DNA of 15,175 nucleotides from Chloroflexi bacterium UBA6622 (GCA_002433065.1 DJHK01000048.1:1-15175), one strand, 5' to 3'; positions 1-7,870 are shown, numbered from the stretch's first letter. Translations and numbers: made by a program. Notes: a model not told the origin generated them from the sequence alone.

Positions 1-153
1 CCGCGATTAAGTCCATGCCCAAGTAGGCCTACCCCACCATATTCGATCTGATATCGCACTCGCAGTCACAGCCTGCACAGATCCTCCGACACACAAAAGT
101 TTCCTCTTGATCGGTCTAAAGTAGTCGTAGATTACTTATGGAATGCCTACGTC

Positions 154-387
154 ATGACGCGTCATCCAGAAAGGATTGGTCGGGTGCGCTCGGTCCTTGG
201 ACTAGTCCTGACAACAGGTGGACTCCTGACCATCATCAGCGGCGTCACATTCATTCTGCAAAGCGGGGGGTATCTCGGACCTGAAAGCTCCTTTATGGTC
301 AGAAACGCTGAGTGGACCGGCTACGGAGTACTCATCACGATTGTGGGAATCCTGATCACCGTTGCTGGACGGGCTCTCCGGCGCTAA
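154..387 (+). CDS. Small two-helix membrane protein, unknown function
   Basis: A 77-residue protein I do not recognise. It has a short basic N-terminus (Arg/His-rich, residues 1-12), a hydrophobic stretch at about 13-36, a polar loop at about 37-53 with Gly, Pro, Glu and Ser, a second hydrophobic stretch at about 54-73 rich in Ile, Val and Gly, and a basic tail (Arg-Arg). This is the layout of a two-helix inner-membrane protein with both ends in the cytoplasm. ATG at 154 is the only start in frame before upstream stops; no clear Shine-Dalgarno precedes it. It converges with the dehydratase gene, whose 3' end lies 119 bp downstream. The membrane-like composition and the basic flanks support real coding, but the gene is short and a chance ORF cannot be excluded. 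Confidence 0.55.
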   Translation: MTRHPERIGRVRSVLGLVLTTGGLLTIISGVTFILQSGGYLGPESSFMVRNAEWTGYGVLITIVGILITVAGRALRR

Positions 388-506
388 TCCGACCACCCGC
401 TACCGCTACGTCGTCTATCAATGCGTCCAGTGAACCAAGGGTTTCCATCACGACAGTAGTACCCGGACAGACGCGCCATCCATAAGACCTGAAACCGAGA
501 ACATGC

Positions 507-1718
507 CTAGGCCGGATACAAAAATTCTCGCCGTTCAACCTTGGCATCATCAACCGCTAAGCCGAGCCCAGGAAGATCACTCACCGTAACCTTTCCATTG
601 ACCGGTTTTACCGGATGGACCCAGAAGAACTGATGAATTTCGTTCCACTGTATGAGGTACTCAATTAGTGGCGTGGTTGCCGGAGACTGAGCCGCTGTGA
701 GATGCGCATTAATCGGCACCGAATGCCCGTGCGGAATCACCTGCACACCAAACGCTGAGCCCAACGCAAAAATCTTTAGCATCTCGCTAATGCCACCAGC
801 CCACGCAGTATCAGCCTGATACACATCGACCACCCCGGCTTCAAAGTAATCCCGAGCACCCCATCTCGTGTACTCATGCTCGCCTCCAGAAATAGGTACT
901 GGGGACAACGCCGTGACCCGAGCCTGCCCCTGAATATCGTCTGGTTTCACCACTTCCTCAAGCCATCGAGGACGGAACGGAGCCATACGATTGGCCATGT
1001 CGAGCGCATACCGAACGTCCCAGCTATTCCACGCATCAATCATGATGTCCACATCATCTCCAACCGCATCCCGCAGCGCTCGGACAAGTTCAACGTTTTC
1101 TCGAGCCCCAACCTCCCCGTCCATGGGTCCATTTCGGATGAACCACTTGGTAGCCACATAGCCATCTCTGACAAATTCCTGAGCTGTCGCGGTCGCCTCG
1201 TTCGGACTAATCGCAAAACCAAGCGCGCTTGCATAGGCGGGGAAGGTTTGTTGTGTTGGTCCACCAAGCAGTCGGTAAAGCGGAAGGTTGACAGCTTTAC
1301 CCCGGATATCCCACAGGGCATTGTCAATAGCGCTAACAGCGAACATGGCCTCGCCCTTACGCCCATGAATCAACAAGCGATACATCTTGTCCCAGATCAA
1401 CTCGGTCGCCAGCGCATCCTGGCCGAGTAACAACTCACGCAGTTGGGTATGTATAAAGAAGGCCTCAGTCCCAGACATTGGCCCCGAAATTCCAGTGATG
1501 CCCTCGTCGGTGTCGACGTACAACATGACGGATCGAACAAGATAGCGACCGTCGCCAAGCTCCCCGTAACGATCTTGTCTCGGGCCAAATCTTTCGGATG
1601 GCTCGGCCCTATGTTCTGGATATACATCAATAGGTCGGATCAGTCGTTCCCGAAACATGTCGATATCGGTTTCCAACACGCCTTCGAGTTGTTCAAACCT
1701 AATATTGGAAATTTTCAT
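507..1718 (-). CDS. Enolase-superfamily dehydratase, L-rhamnonate dehydratase-like
   Basis: A 403-residue cytoplasmic Mg-dependent enzyme of the mandelate racemase/muconate lactonizing group, which abstracts a proton alpha to a carboxylate, usually to dehydrate a sugar acid. Residues 1-140 form the capping domain; the barrel follows. Visible metal ligands are Asp228 (in Asp-Ala-Trp-Asn), Glu254 or Glu255 (Trp-Leu-Glu-Glu) and Glu280 (Ser-Gly-Gly-Glu-His). The catalytic pair is Asp303 (in Gln-Ala-Asp...Gly-Gly-Ile) and His330 (in Ile-Pro-His-Gly-His-Ser). The Asp-X-Trp block, Gly-Glu-His, Pro-His-Gly-X-Ser and the C-terminal Pro-Val-Asn-Gly-Lys followed by Pro-Gly-Leu-Gly match the rhamnonate dehydratase subgroup, as does the length of about 400. 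The MR-type Lys-X-Lys motif is absent. ATG is preceded by GGAG with 7-nt spacing (1726-1729). It is divergent from the oxygenase at 1835. The family is secure; the substrate is not. Confidence 0.9.
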   Translation of the reverse strand: MKISNIRFEQLEGVLETDIDMFRERLIRPIDVYPEHRAEPSERFGPRQDRYGELGDGRYLVRSVMLYVDTDEGITGISGPMSGTEAFFIHTQLRELLLGQDALATELIWDKMYRLLIHGRKGEAMFAVSAIDNALWDIRGKAVNLPLYRLLGGPTQQTFPAYASALGFAISPNEATATAQEFVRDGYVATKWFIRNGPMDGEVGARENVELVRALRDAVGDDVDIMIDAWNSWDVRYALDMANRMAPFRPRWLEEVVKPDDIQGQARVTALSPVPISGGEHEYTRWGARDYFEAGVVDVYQADTAWAGGISEMLKIFALGSAFGVQVIPHGHSVPINAHLTAAQSPATTPLIEYLIQWNEIHQFFWVHPVKPVNGKVTVSDLPGLGLAVDDAKVERREFLYPA

Positions 1719-1756
1719 CTTTCGTCTCCGATACGCACGTGGCCGATAAGTCCAAA

Positions 1757-1830
1757 AATCACACTTTGTTCCCCAACAACAACTGAATCATCTATGGTGA
1801 CCAACTCAACGCCCTTAATCACACTTGGTT
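1757..1830. repeat. Pair of 14-bp direct repeats in a divergent promoter region
   Basis: AATCACACTTTGTT at 1757-1770 and AATCACACTTGGTT at 1817-1830 match at 13 of 14 positions, with starts exactly 60 bp apart. They lie in the 116-bp gap between the divergent dehydratase and oxygenase genes; the second copy ends 4 bp before the oxygenase ATG at 1835. They could be binding sites for a shared regulator, but a second copy so close to the start codon would be an unusual operator, and chance similarity is possible. I see no convincing -35/-10 pair in this gap. Confidence 0.35.
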
Positions 1831-1834
1831 TGGG

Positions 1835-2623
1835 ATGACTAAAGACACATTCAAGCACCTCACAACAGAGCAGGTCGACGCTTTCTGGCGCAATGGGTAT
1901 CTAGCACTCGAAAACTTTTTGGATGGTACGGATATCACAACGCTTCGTGCCAGCATTGATGTACTCACCGACTGGATCAATACGACCGAGCACCCAAGCT
2001 TTCAGGTTGAGCCGGAATCTAATAATCGTGAAAAGACCGTTATACGAAAAATCTCCAACATTCACACGCATGGCGGGGCACCGTGGGATCAGTTAATGCG
2101 GCGGGACGATGTCCTAAACGTCATGGAAGATTTGGTCGGGTTACCCGTCCAGTTCCATCATTCAAAAGTCATGATGAAGGCCCCATACGACGGGTCAAAA
2201 AAGGAGTGGCATCAGGACCTGCCACAAGGCTTTGTCACCCAAGCTGAAGCCAATCGTCTTCGTGAGCTCGGGTCCGACCTAACCCCCGAGCAAGTCCCTG
2301 TCGTCGCCATCCAGTATTACCTTGACGACGCAACGCTCGAAAACGGGTGTCTCCAGTTGGTTCCAGGCAGTCACCGACACGGCCTTTTTGAGAACCCCCT
2401 GGATGAATCCCTTATTGATGCACGCCAGGTGGTTCCTGCAGAAATAAGCGCCGGTGGTGCCCTGCTTTTCCATTGCCTAACGTGGCACCACTCAGCACCC
2501 AACACATCGCCGCTCCTTCGAAGAGGACCGGTGTTCGAATATATGGCACCCGCCCACGGAGTAGCCCTGACGCAGGGTAACTTTGACGACGAGTGGGGGC
2601 GGACACTTAGGAATGGCGTATAA
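1835..2623 (+). CDS. Phytanoyl-CoA dioxygenase (PhyH) family protein 1
   Basis: A 262-residue predicted Fe(II)/2-oxoglutarate oxygenase with a double-stranded beta-helix fold. The iron-binding facial triad is visible as His126 and Asp128 (Trp-His-Gln-Asp) and a distal His218 in Trp-His-His-Ser-Ala-Pro-Asn, where Asn sits five residues after the ligand as is usual in the family. Arg229, eleven residues after His218, is placed to hold the 2-oxoglutarate carboxylate. The block Asn-Gly-Cys-Leu-Gln-Leu-Val-Pro-Gly-Ser-His (170-180) is the typical family core. The N-terminal Phe-Trp-Arg-Asn-Gly-Tyr-Leu motif is also standard. No signal peptide. ATG at 1835 has no evident Shine-Dalgarno. The stop lies 9 bp before the lipoprotein gene, so the two are probably cotranscribed. 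Bacterial members hydroxylate or halogenate varied small molecules; the substrate here is unknown. Confidence 0.9.
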   Translation: MTKDTFKHLTTEQVDAFWRNGYLALENFLDGTDITTLRASIDVLTDWINTTEHPSFQVEPESNNREKTVIRKISNIHTHGGAPWDQLMRRDDVLNVMEDLVGLPVQFHHSKVMMKAPYDGSKKEWHQDLPQGFVTQAEANRLRELGSDLTPEQVPVVAIQYYLDDATLENGCLQLVPGSHRHGLFENPLDESLIDARQVVPAEISAGGALLFHCLTWHHSAPNTSPLLRRGPVFEYMAPAHGVALTQGNFDDEWGRTLRNGV

Positions 2624-2632
2624 CCACAAGTC

Positions 2633-4891
2633 ATGAGTGACGCTCGCCAAATGCATAAAACACCCATATCCCGAACGAACGTTGGCCACTCGCTCCTTAC
2701 TTTGGTTGCCCTAGTGCTGGCGATCACGGCATGTGGGACTGATCAGCCCGTCGTGTCTGATGTCCAACTACCCGTGTCACCTTTACCGGTCAGCGAACCG
2801 ACCGCTCACGCCACACCCCCTGGCACCCAAATATCGACACCTGGCAACGAGCAACCACCGCAACAGCCAACTTCCAAGCCTCAAGCCAAGGACCAAGCAG
2901 ACGCTGGTCAGCGACAAACACCGCCGCCGATGAATGCGGCCACCGAAGCCTGCCTGCGCCAAGGGCTCTCCAAAACTGCCTTTCAGGAATTATTTGTCAC
3001 AGAGAGTCGATCAGAAAGCAACCTTGAACGTCCGATCCTTGACCGATGTTTCGGAGCACCGGCCACCGGATCCACCCAACATGGGGAAAACCAGAACCAA
3101 CAGCCACAAGAGCAGGGTCGGCCACCGTCGCCACGTTCCGGTTCGCAGCAGGGCCCACCCTCGAGCGGCCAAGCGCCCGCCGCGCAGGGACCCTCGCTTG
3201 CCCCCCAGATAGAAGCCTGTCTTCGTGGTGTTCTCACGCCCGACGCATTCACCGCCGTATTCATCACCGGGTCACGTGGGGAGTCAGCTACTGAGGCTCC
3301 GCTGATTGGTCAATGCTTTGAGTCGCAGGGATCTGGTTCCCAGCAGGGTGCACCGCCCGCAGGCCAGTCATCCTCACAGGGATCTGGTTCGCCGCAAGGC
3401 CCACCCTCGAGCGGCCAAGCACCCGCCTCCCAGGGACCCGCGCTTAACCCCCAGATCGAAGCTTGTCTTCGTAGTGCGCTTACGCCGGACGCATTCACCG
3501 CTGTGTTCGTCACCGGGTCGCGCGGCGAGTCAGCTGCTGAGGCTCCTCTAATTAGTCAATGTTTTGAGTCCCAGGGATCTGGCGGGCAGCAGGGTGGCAC
3601 ACCTCCCTCGAGTCAAGCCCCCTCAGGACAATCGCCATCACAGGGATCTGGTGGACAACCATCTGCGCAATCGTCATGGGAAACGCGCGAGGCACATATG
3701 TGTTATCGAGCAGGTCTTGGAACCCAAGTCTTCAATGACGTCGTCCTCAATGCCACACGAGAATCCACAGCTGCAGAGTCAGAGACAATGGCGACATGTC
3801 GTAGCCTGGGCGGCCCTGGAAGCGACATGCCGGTTTTCGATCTCGCGCAAGTCTATAAACCGGAACTGTTCCCCCGCCTTTACCCAAAAACCATGGTTGG
3901 AACCAGCGCTCACTCATGGTTTGAATTCATGGATGTAATGGCCGATCAGGTCGAATTTGAGCGCCTGCAGGCTACCGGAACTAATACGTTTTATTCGGTG
4001 CTCTTGTATGGCGTCGATACCAACGGCAATGCGTTTATCCAGCGCCCCAAGGAAGCTGCCAACCTTGTCATTCGAGCCCGCATTCGGGGATTAGCCGTAC
4101 ACCTAAGCCTCGACACGTTTACATACGACGTTCCATGCAGCGGATCTTACGAAGAAAACCTCGCTTCATATATCAGAGTGCAAACCCAAGCAGCCCTTTT
4201 GTTGGCCAAGTTTGCTGACGACTTGAATGTCGAGTATCTGAGCCCGGGCAATGAACATGAAGGAAATTTTCAGGGCCCCTGCCTAGACTCGAGGTTGTCG
4301 CAGAACTCGGGTCGTCACCCAGACAAACAGATGCTTGATCCTCGAGGAGAACCAGGCCTCACCGCGCGTGTCGCCATCTCTAGTAAATGGCACCTCGACA
4401 TCCTCCCGGATCTCCGCGCACTGTTTGGCGGCCATCTCGTACCAGATTACGGGAGCATTCATCCGGAAGCTGTGACCCCGGGCTACGATGGACTTTTATT
4501 CACGCTTGACCATGCGCATCTATCCGAAGAAAAATTCAGCGCCCGCGTTCAGGCGAACTACGAGGCAGCGGCTGAGGCGGCAGGACGAAGCGGGGGAATC
4601 CCCTGGTACGTGAATGCGTATCTCCCATATAGCCTTATCGCGGAACTCACCAACCCCGAGATGCCGGAATACGATCCGAGCTATGTCATTGACGAAGAAG
4701 AAGACGCGCGAATGAAACTAATGCAAGAAATTTACGTCGCAGTATCAATAGCAACGTATCGGGACTTCAACGCACAACGGGGGACTGAAAATACGGCTCC
4801 AGGCGGATACTCCCTCGCCGGATGGATCGACAAGGGTAAAGAAATACGAGGTTCGAATATGGAGGAAATCCTCATTGAGAACTTCGGATGA
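2633..4891 (+). CDS. Lipoprotein with four C-X31-C modules and a glycoside-hydrolase-like C-terminal domain
   Basis: A 752-residue surface lipoprotein. A hydrophobic segment (about 20-33) ends in Ile-Thr-Ala-Cys, so Cys34 should be lipidated. Residues 35-400 are Pro/Gln/Ser/Gly-rich linkers with four homologous modules of about 36 residues, each starting near Glu-Ala-Cys-Leu-Arg and ending Cys-Phe. The cysteine pairs are 107/139, 196/228, 278/310 and 357/389, all C-X31-C, suggesting disulfide-closed helical hairpins. Residues about 400-752 look like a TIM-barrel hydrolase: Tyr-Leu-Ser-Pro-Gly-Asn540-Glu541 resembles the Asn-Glu acid/base site of clan GH-A. Where a strand-7 nucleophile Glu is expected (near Trp-Tyr-Val-Asn-Ala-Tyr, 658-663) none is obvious, so activity is uncertain. 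ATG at 2633 lacks a good Shine-Dalgarno; Met7 (2651) is an alternative giving a shorter signal peptide. The domain assignment is by eye. Confidence 0.75.
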   Translation: MSDARQMHKTPISRTNVGHSLLTLVALVLAITACGTDQPVVSDVQLPVSPLPVSEPTAHATPPGTQISTPGNEQPPQQPTSKPQAKDQADAGQRQTPPPMNAATEACLRQGLSKTAFQELFVTESRSESNLERPILDRCFGAPATGSTQHGENQNQQPQEQGRPPSPRSGSQQGPPSSGQAPAAQGPSLAPQIEACLRGVLTPDAFTAVFITGSRGESATEAPLIGQCFESQGSGSQQGAPPAGQSSSQGSGSPQGPPSSGQAPASQGPALNPQIEACLRSALTPDAFTAVFVTGSRGESAAEAPLISQCFESQGSGGQQGGTPPSSQAPSGQSPSQGSGGQPSAQSSWETREAHMCYRAGLGTQVFNDVVLNATRESTAAESETMATCRSLGGPGSDMPVFDLAQVYKPELFPRLYPKTMVGTSAHSWFEFMDVMADQVEFERLQATGTNTFYSVLLYGVDTNGNAFIQRPKEAANLVIRARIRGLAVHLSLDTFTYDVPCSGSYEENLASYIRVQTQAALLLAKFADDLNVEYLSPGNEHEGNFQGPCLDSRLSQNSGRHPDKQMLDPRGEPGLTARVAISSKWHLDILPDLRALFGGHLVPDYGSIHPEAVTPGYDGLLFTLDHAHLSEEKFSARVQANYEAAAEAAGRSGGIPWYVNAYLPYSLIAELTNPEMPEYDPSYVIDEEEDARMKLMQEIYVAVSIATYRDFNAQRGTENTAPGGYSLAGWIDKGKEIRGSNMEEILIENFG
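3140..3586 (+). repeat. In-frame tandem duplication, 246-bp period
   Basis: Within the lipoprotein gene, 3140-3340 and 3386-3586 are two copies of one module plus linker, offset by exactly 246 bp (82 codons). Over 67 residues the translations agree at 57 positions. The nucleotide match is visible in blocks such as CCCACCCTCGAGCGGCCAAG, present in both copies. The linker that follows the second copy continues the similarity but has gained several residues. The outer two modules (from about 2945 and 3695) are far more diverged, so this pair looks like the most recent expansion. Confidence 0.9.
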
Positions 4892-5058
4892 ATATCCCAG
4901 CCACGAACAAATCCGTAGTGAATTGCCGTCATTCACAAATCCCTCAATGACCATGCAGGGAGCATCCCGACCATCACAATAAGCAAGTTTGTTGCTGCCC
5001 TGCCCATCACCAGAGTCCATCACGGCTGACATGAAATGCCTTCACCCCAAGTAAGCAC

Positions 5059-6267
5059 GTGAACAACGCCCCCGCAGAATCCCGGCCCACCCCGTTGGCA
5101 GGACGCCGTCAATGGGTGGGCTTCTGCCTCGCCTTTTTCTGTTTCTGGATGTCCCTTTATATCTACATGCCGGCCTTTCCGGTTTATGCCGAATCCCTCG
5201 GGGCATCGCTGACTGTTGTTGGGCTTATCATCGCTGCCTATGGCCTAGTTCAGTTCATCCTCCGTGTTCCGATCGGGTATCTCTCCGACCGGTATGGGAT
5301 TCGACTACCCTTCATGGCCCTGGGACTTATCGCCATCGCGATCGGCGCCATAGGCATGGCCCTGTTCCCAGACCCGGTCCTATTGATCGTCTGGCGAAGC
5401 TTTCACGGGGTTGGAGCAACCTCCTTCGTGATCTCAGCTGTCTACTTCGCTGGATTCTTCCGTCCTGACCAGGCCGCCAATGCCACGGGGCAACTACTGT
5501 TTATGAGCGCGGTCTTCATCGTGGTCGCCAGCATGGTCGGCGGCGTTCTTGCCGAAAACCTGGGAGTGCCGTTCACCTTCTGGGCCTCGGCCGTAATCGC
5601 CCTGGCAGGAACCGCTGCGATCTTGCTAGCTGGCGAACGACCCATTGAAAAACCACAGCGCATGTCAATTCGCCGCTTTACGCACGTCCTGTCAATCCGG
5701 ACCTTGCTTGTAGCCTCCGGAATCGCAGCGCTCGCCCAGTTCGTAATGTGGAGCCTCAACATTGGATTCGTCCCGATCTTTGCTCACACCCTCGGCGCCA
5801 GCAAAGCCGACCTCGGCACCTTAACAACCATTACCTTTTTGTCTTACGGGCTCTCCTCCCTGATTGCTCCGAGATTGAGCAACCGTTTCGGCACTCTCAA
5901 TACCATCGTCGCTGGATCGCTGTTTACCGCAATCACCATCGTAATTCTGCCGGGCGTCGCGACCGTCCCCGCGCTCATTGCACTGCAGGCCGTGAACGGC
6001 GTTGCCCGCGGGACCGTATTCCCCCTCCTCATGGGCATTTCGATCCAGAATGTTTCAGAACACGAACGAGCCTCTGCGATGGGCATCTTCCAGTCGATCT
6101 ATGCCCTGGGAATGTTTGCTGGACCGGCGACCGCTGGCCTTATCGCGGACGCCATCGGGTTGGCCGGGCTTTTCTTCGTGATCAGCCTATTCCCCATCAT
6201 CGGACTTGTGTCAGCACTGGTCTGGCTCCGCGGGATCGATCCGAAGACAACCACAGCAACAACCTAG
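5059..6267 (+). CDS. MFS transporter
   Basis: A 402-residue inner-membrane transporter of the major facilitator superfamily, with about twelve hydrophobic helices in two six-helix halves. Motif A is seen as Gly73-Tyr-Leu-Ser-Asp77-Arg78-Tyr-Gly80-Ile-Arg82 between helices 2 and 3, and the motif-B Arg as Arg113 in Arg-Ser-Phe-His-Gly-Val-Gly. The central cytoplasmic loop (about 193-216) carries Glu-Arg-Pro, Lys and several Arg residues. The length is normal for the family. The start is GTG at 5059; no strong Shine-Dalgarno is seen, but any later ATG would cut into helix 1. The gene stands alone, 167 bp after the lipoprotein gene, and converges with the MATE gene with only 27 bp between stops. 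It may import the substrate of the neighbouring enzymes or export a compound; sequence does not decide. Confidence 0.9.
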   Translation: MNNAPAESRPTPLAGRRQWVGFCLAFFCFWMSLYIYMPAFPVYAESLGASLTVVGLIIAAYGLVQFILRVPIGYLSDRYGIRLPFMALGLIAIAIGAIGMALFPDPVLLIVWRSFHGVGATSFVISAVYFAGFFRPDQAANATGQLLFMSAVFIVVASMVGGVLAENLGVPFTFWASAVIALAGTAAILLAGERPIEKPQRMSIRRFTHVLSIRTLLVASGIAALAQFVMWSLNIGFVPIFAHTLGASKADLGTLTTITFLSYGLSSLIAPRLSNRFGTLNTIVAGSLFTAITIVILPGVATVPALIALQAVNGVARGTVFPLLMGISIQNVSEHERASAMGIFQSIYALGMFAGPATAGLIADAIGLAGLFFVISLFPIIGLVSALVWLRGIDPKTTTATT

Positions 6268-6294
6268 GGAAAGACCTTGGTTAGTTCCTCCTCG

Positions 6295-7665
6295 TTACAC
6301 CTCAACTGCTTGCCATCGTCCACGAACAAACAGCCAGGTAGCGATCAACACGCGTGTCACATATCCAGCGCCAAGAGCAAGCCAGAGCCCAAGCAATCCC
6401 ATACCGAGCCCAAATGTGAGGACAAACGCCACCGGAACCCTGACAAACCACAGCGCCACAATCGCAATCCACAAGGCCGACCTGGTGTCACCTGCTCCAC
6501 GCAATACACCTGGCAACACATTTGCCGGCCCATAAAGAAAAATAAACAAACCGACAACACGAAGAGGAACAATGCCCAGCGAAATCACAGATGGATCGGT
6601 TGTATACAGGCTCATTAACCATTCCGGAAACGCCACCATCACGGCCCCAAAACCACCAGCCATGACGATACTCGCAGCATTAGCTTCCACGCCGTACCGT
6701 CGGGCCAAATCAGGACGTCGAGCCCCGAGACACTGGCCGACCGATGTCGCCGCGGCAAAGCTCAAGCCCACAGCTGCCGTAAATGGGAGCGAGGTGATAG
6801 GACCAATCACGGAATGTGTAGCAAATTGGACGGTTCCAAGACGTAACGCCATCAACTGCGTCACAAAAATCCCGCCAAACGTCATGGTCTGCTCCGCGGC
6901 TGCGGGTCCACCGACCCGGATCAACCGACGGAACACCGAGAGTTCCATCCACGACCCTCTCCACCACTTCCATCCGATGGGTCGCCGTCCGAACGCGACA
7001 AAGATGTAACCGAACCCCACGACTCTAGCCACACTAAACGCGACCGCAACCCCCATCAACCCAAGGCCACCGGGCCCAATCACATCAAACACCAAGAGAT
7101 ATCCGCCGACCCCATCGATGATCGTCATAACCATGGTGGCGACCATAGGTGTCCGGGTATCACCGGCACCACGAAGCACAGCCCCCAGCAGCATGATGCC
7201 CGTCTGGAAGACCGTAAATATCGACGCAACCCGCAGGAATGGACTGCCTAAAGCCACAACCTCAGCATCAGCTCCCGCCGCGTGCAGAATGGGCGCCGCC
7301 AACGTCATGAGAAGCACTGACACAACGATCGTAAATCCCATCCCGATCGTGAAGGCATGCCGACTTGCACGCTGCGCATCAGCAAGATCATTACGACCAA
7401 TCGCGCGCGCCACGATCGCCAGGAGACCGGCGGCAAACCCATATACCGGTGTGATGACAAAAAACATGATGTGGTTCGCAATACCTGCCGCACCGAGGGC
7501 CTCTGCCCCAAGACGTCCAACCAACGCGGTATTGATCATGAACACCAAGCTGTGGAGCAAATTCTCGAGGACCGATGGCCAGGCCAACACATACAGACGA
7601 CGGCGGAGCGCACCGCGTGACGTCACCGCAGCAAGCGGAGGCGTTACTGTTGATTTTTCTGACAC
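6295..7665 (-). CDS. MATE-family transporter
   Basis: A predicted 456-residue multidrug-and-toxin-extrusion family transporter of the inner membrane, exchanging cations for organic substrates. Both MATE halves are visible: the first begins at Trp-Pro-Ser-Val-Leu-Glu with Ala-Leu-Val-Gly-Arg-Leu-Gly and Ala-Leu-Gly-Ala-Ala-Gly, and the second repeats this pattern from Val-Gly-Gly-Pro-Ala-Ala-Ala-Glu, followed by Gln-Leu-Met-Ala-Leu-Arg-Leu-Gly. In the first motif the common Asp before Met/Leu-Val-Gly is Asn (Met-Ile-Asn-Thr-Ala). I chose the GTG at 7665 because GGGAG (7671-7675 on the minus strand) then sits 5 nt upstream; the in-frame GTG at 7671 overlaps that site. The gene is divergent from the sulfatase at 7886 and its drug or metabolite substrate is unknown. 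Confidence 0.9.
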   Translation of the reverse strand: MSEKSTVTPPLAAVTSRGALRRRLYVLAWPSVLENLLHSLVFMINTALVGRLGAEALGAAGIANHIMFFVITPVYGFAAGLLAIVARAIGRNDLADAQRASRHAFTIGMGFTIVVSVLLMTLAAPILHAAGADAEVVALGSPFLRVASIFTVFQTGIMLLGAVLRGAGDTRTPMVATMVMTIIDGVGGYLLVFDVIGPGGLGLMGVAVAFSVARVVGFGYIFVAFGRRPIGWKWWRGSWMELSVFRRLIRVGGPAAAEQTMTFGGIFVTQLMALRLGTVQFATHSVIGPITSLPFTAAVGLSFAAATSVGQCLGARRPDLARRYGVEANAASIVMAGGFGAVMVAFPEWLMSLYTTDPSVISLGIVPLRVVGLFIFLYGPANVLPGVLRGAGDTRSALWIAIVALWFVRVPVAFVLTFGLGMGLLGLWLALGAGYVTRVLIATWLFVRGRWQAVEV

Positions 7666-7670
7666 GGTCA

Positions 7671-7675
7671 CTCCC
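7671..7675 (-). promoter_or_regulatory. Shine-Dalgarno deciding the MATE start
   Basis: GGGAG on the minus strand lies 5 nt before GTG at 7665 and directly abuts or overlaps the alternative GTG at 7671, so the shorter protein is preferred. Confidence 0.6.
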
Positions 7676-7825
7676 GACTAAGCCCGGAGCAAACAAAGAC
7701 ATTCAGCCGGGGACCCTCAGCTTACGCGAGGTGTCGCCACGACAATGCCCTCACTGATTGATGGTAACGGCGGCTCGAAAACACAGGGGCCATGGCCTTT
7801 CGACGATAGTAAGCCGCCACCGGTA

Positions 7826-7840
7826 CGCTAAGACGTAGCG
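7826..7840. promoter_or_regulatory. Short perfect inverted repeat upstream of sulfatase 1
   Basis: CGCTA (7826-7830) and TAGCG (7836-7840) form a perfect 5-bp inverted repeat around AGACG, starting 60 bp before the sulfatase ATG at 7886 in the 220-bp divergent gap with the MATE gene. It could be an operator half-site pair, but the arms are short and the match may be chance. No clear -35/-10 elements are visible nearby. Confidence 0.2.
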
Positions 7841-7870
7841 GGTCACCCCACCGGCTTGGGAACCACCCGC

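Noticed and set aside
876..1430. 184-residue plus-strand open frame opposite the dehydratase gene
   Set aside because: It lies entirely antisense to a gene with intact catalytic motifs, and its product has no recognisable domain or plausible composition.
3140..3631. CRISPR-like or satellite repeat
   Set aside because: The repeats keep reading frame, code for matching protein modules and have a 246-bp period, so they are a gene-internal duplication.
4892..5058. Small gene or RNA in the gap between the lipoprotein and MFS genes
   Set aside because: No supported reading frame, strong hairpin or promoter pattern is visible in these 167 bp.
5748..6284. 178-residue frame overlapping the 3' half of the MFS gene
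   Set aside because: Out-of-frame shadow rich in Arg, Pro and His; the MFS frame has clear helices over the same stretch.
7118..7681. 187-residue plus-strand open frame opposite the MATE gene
   Set aside because: Antisense to the conserved transporter; the Ala/Arg/Thr-rich product is what the reverse of a GC-rich membrane gene gives.
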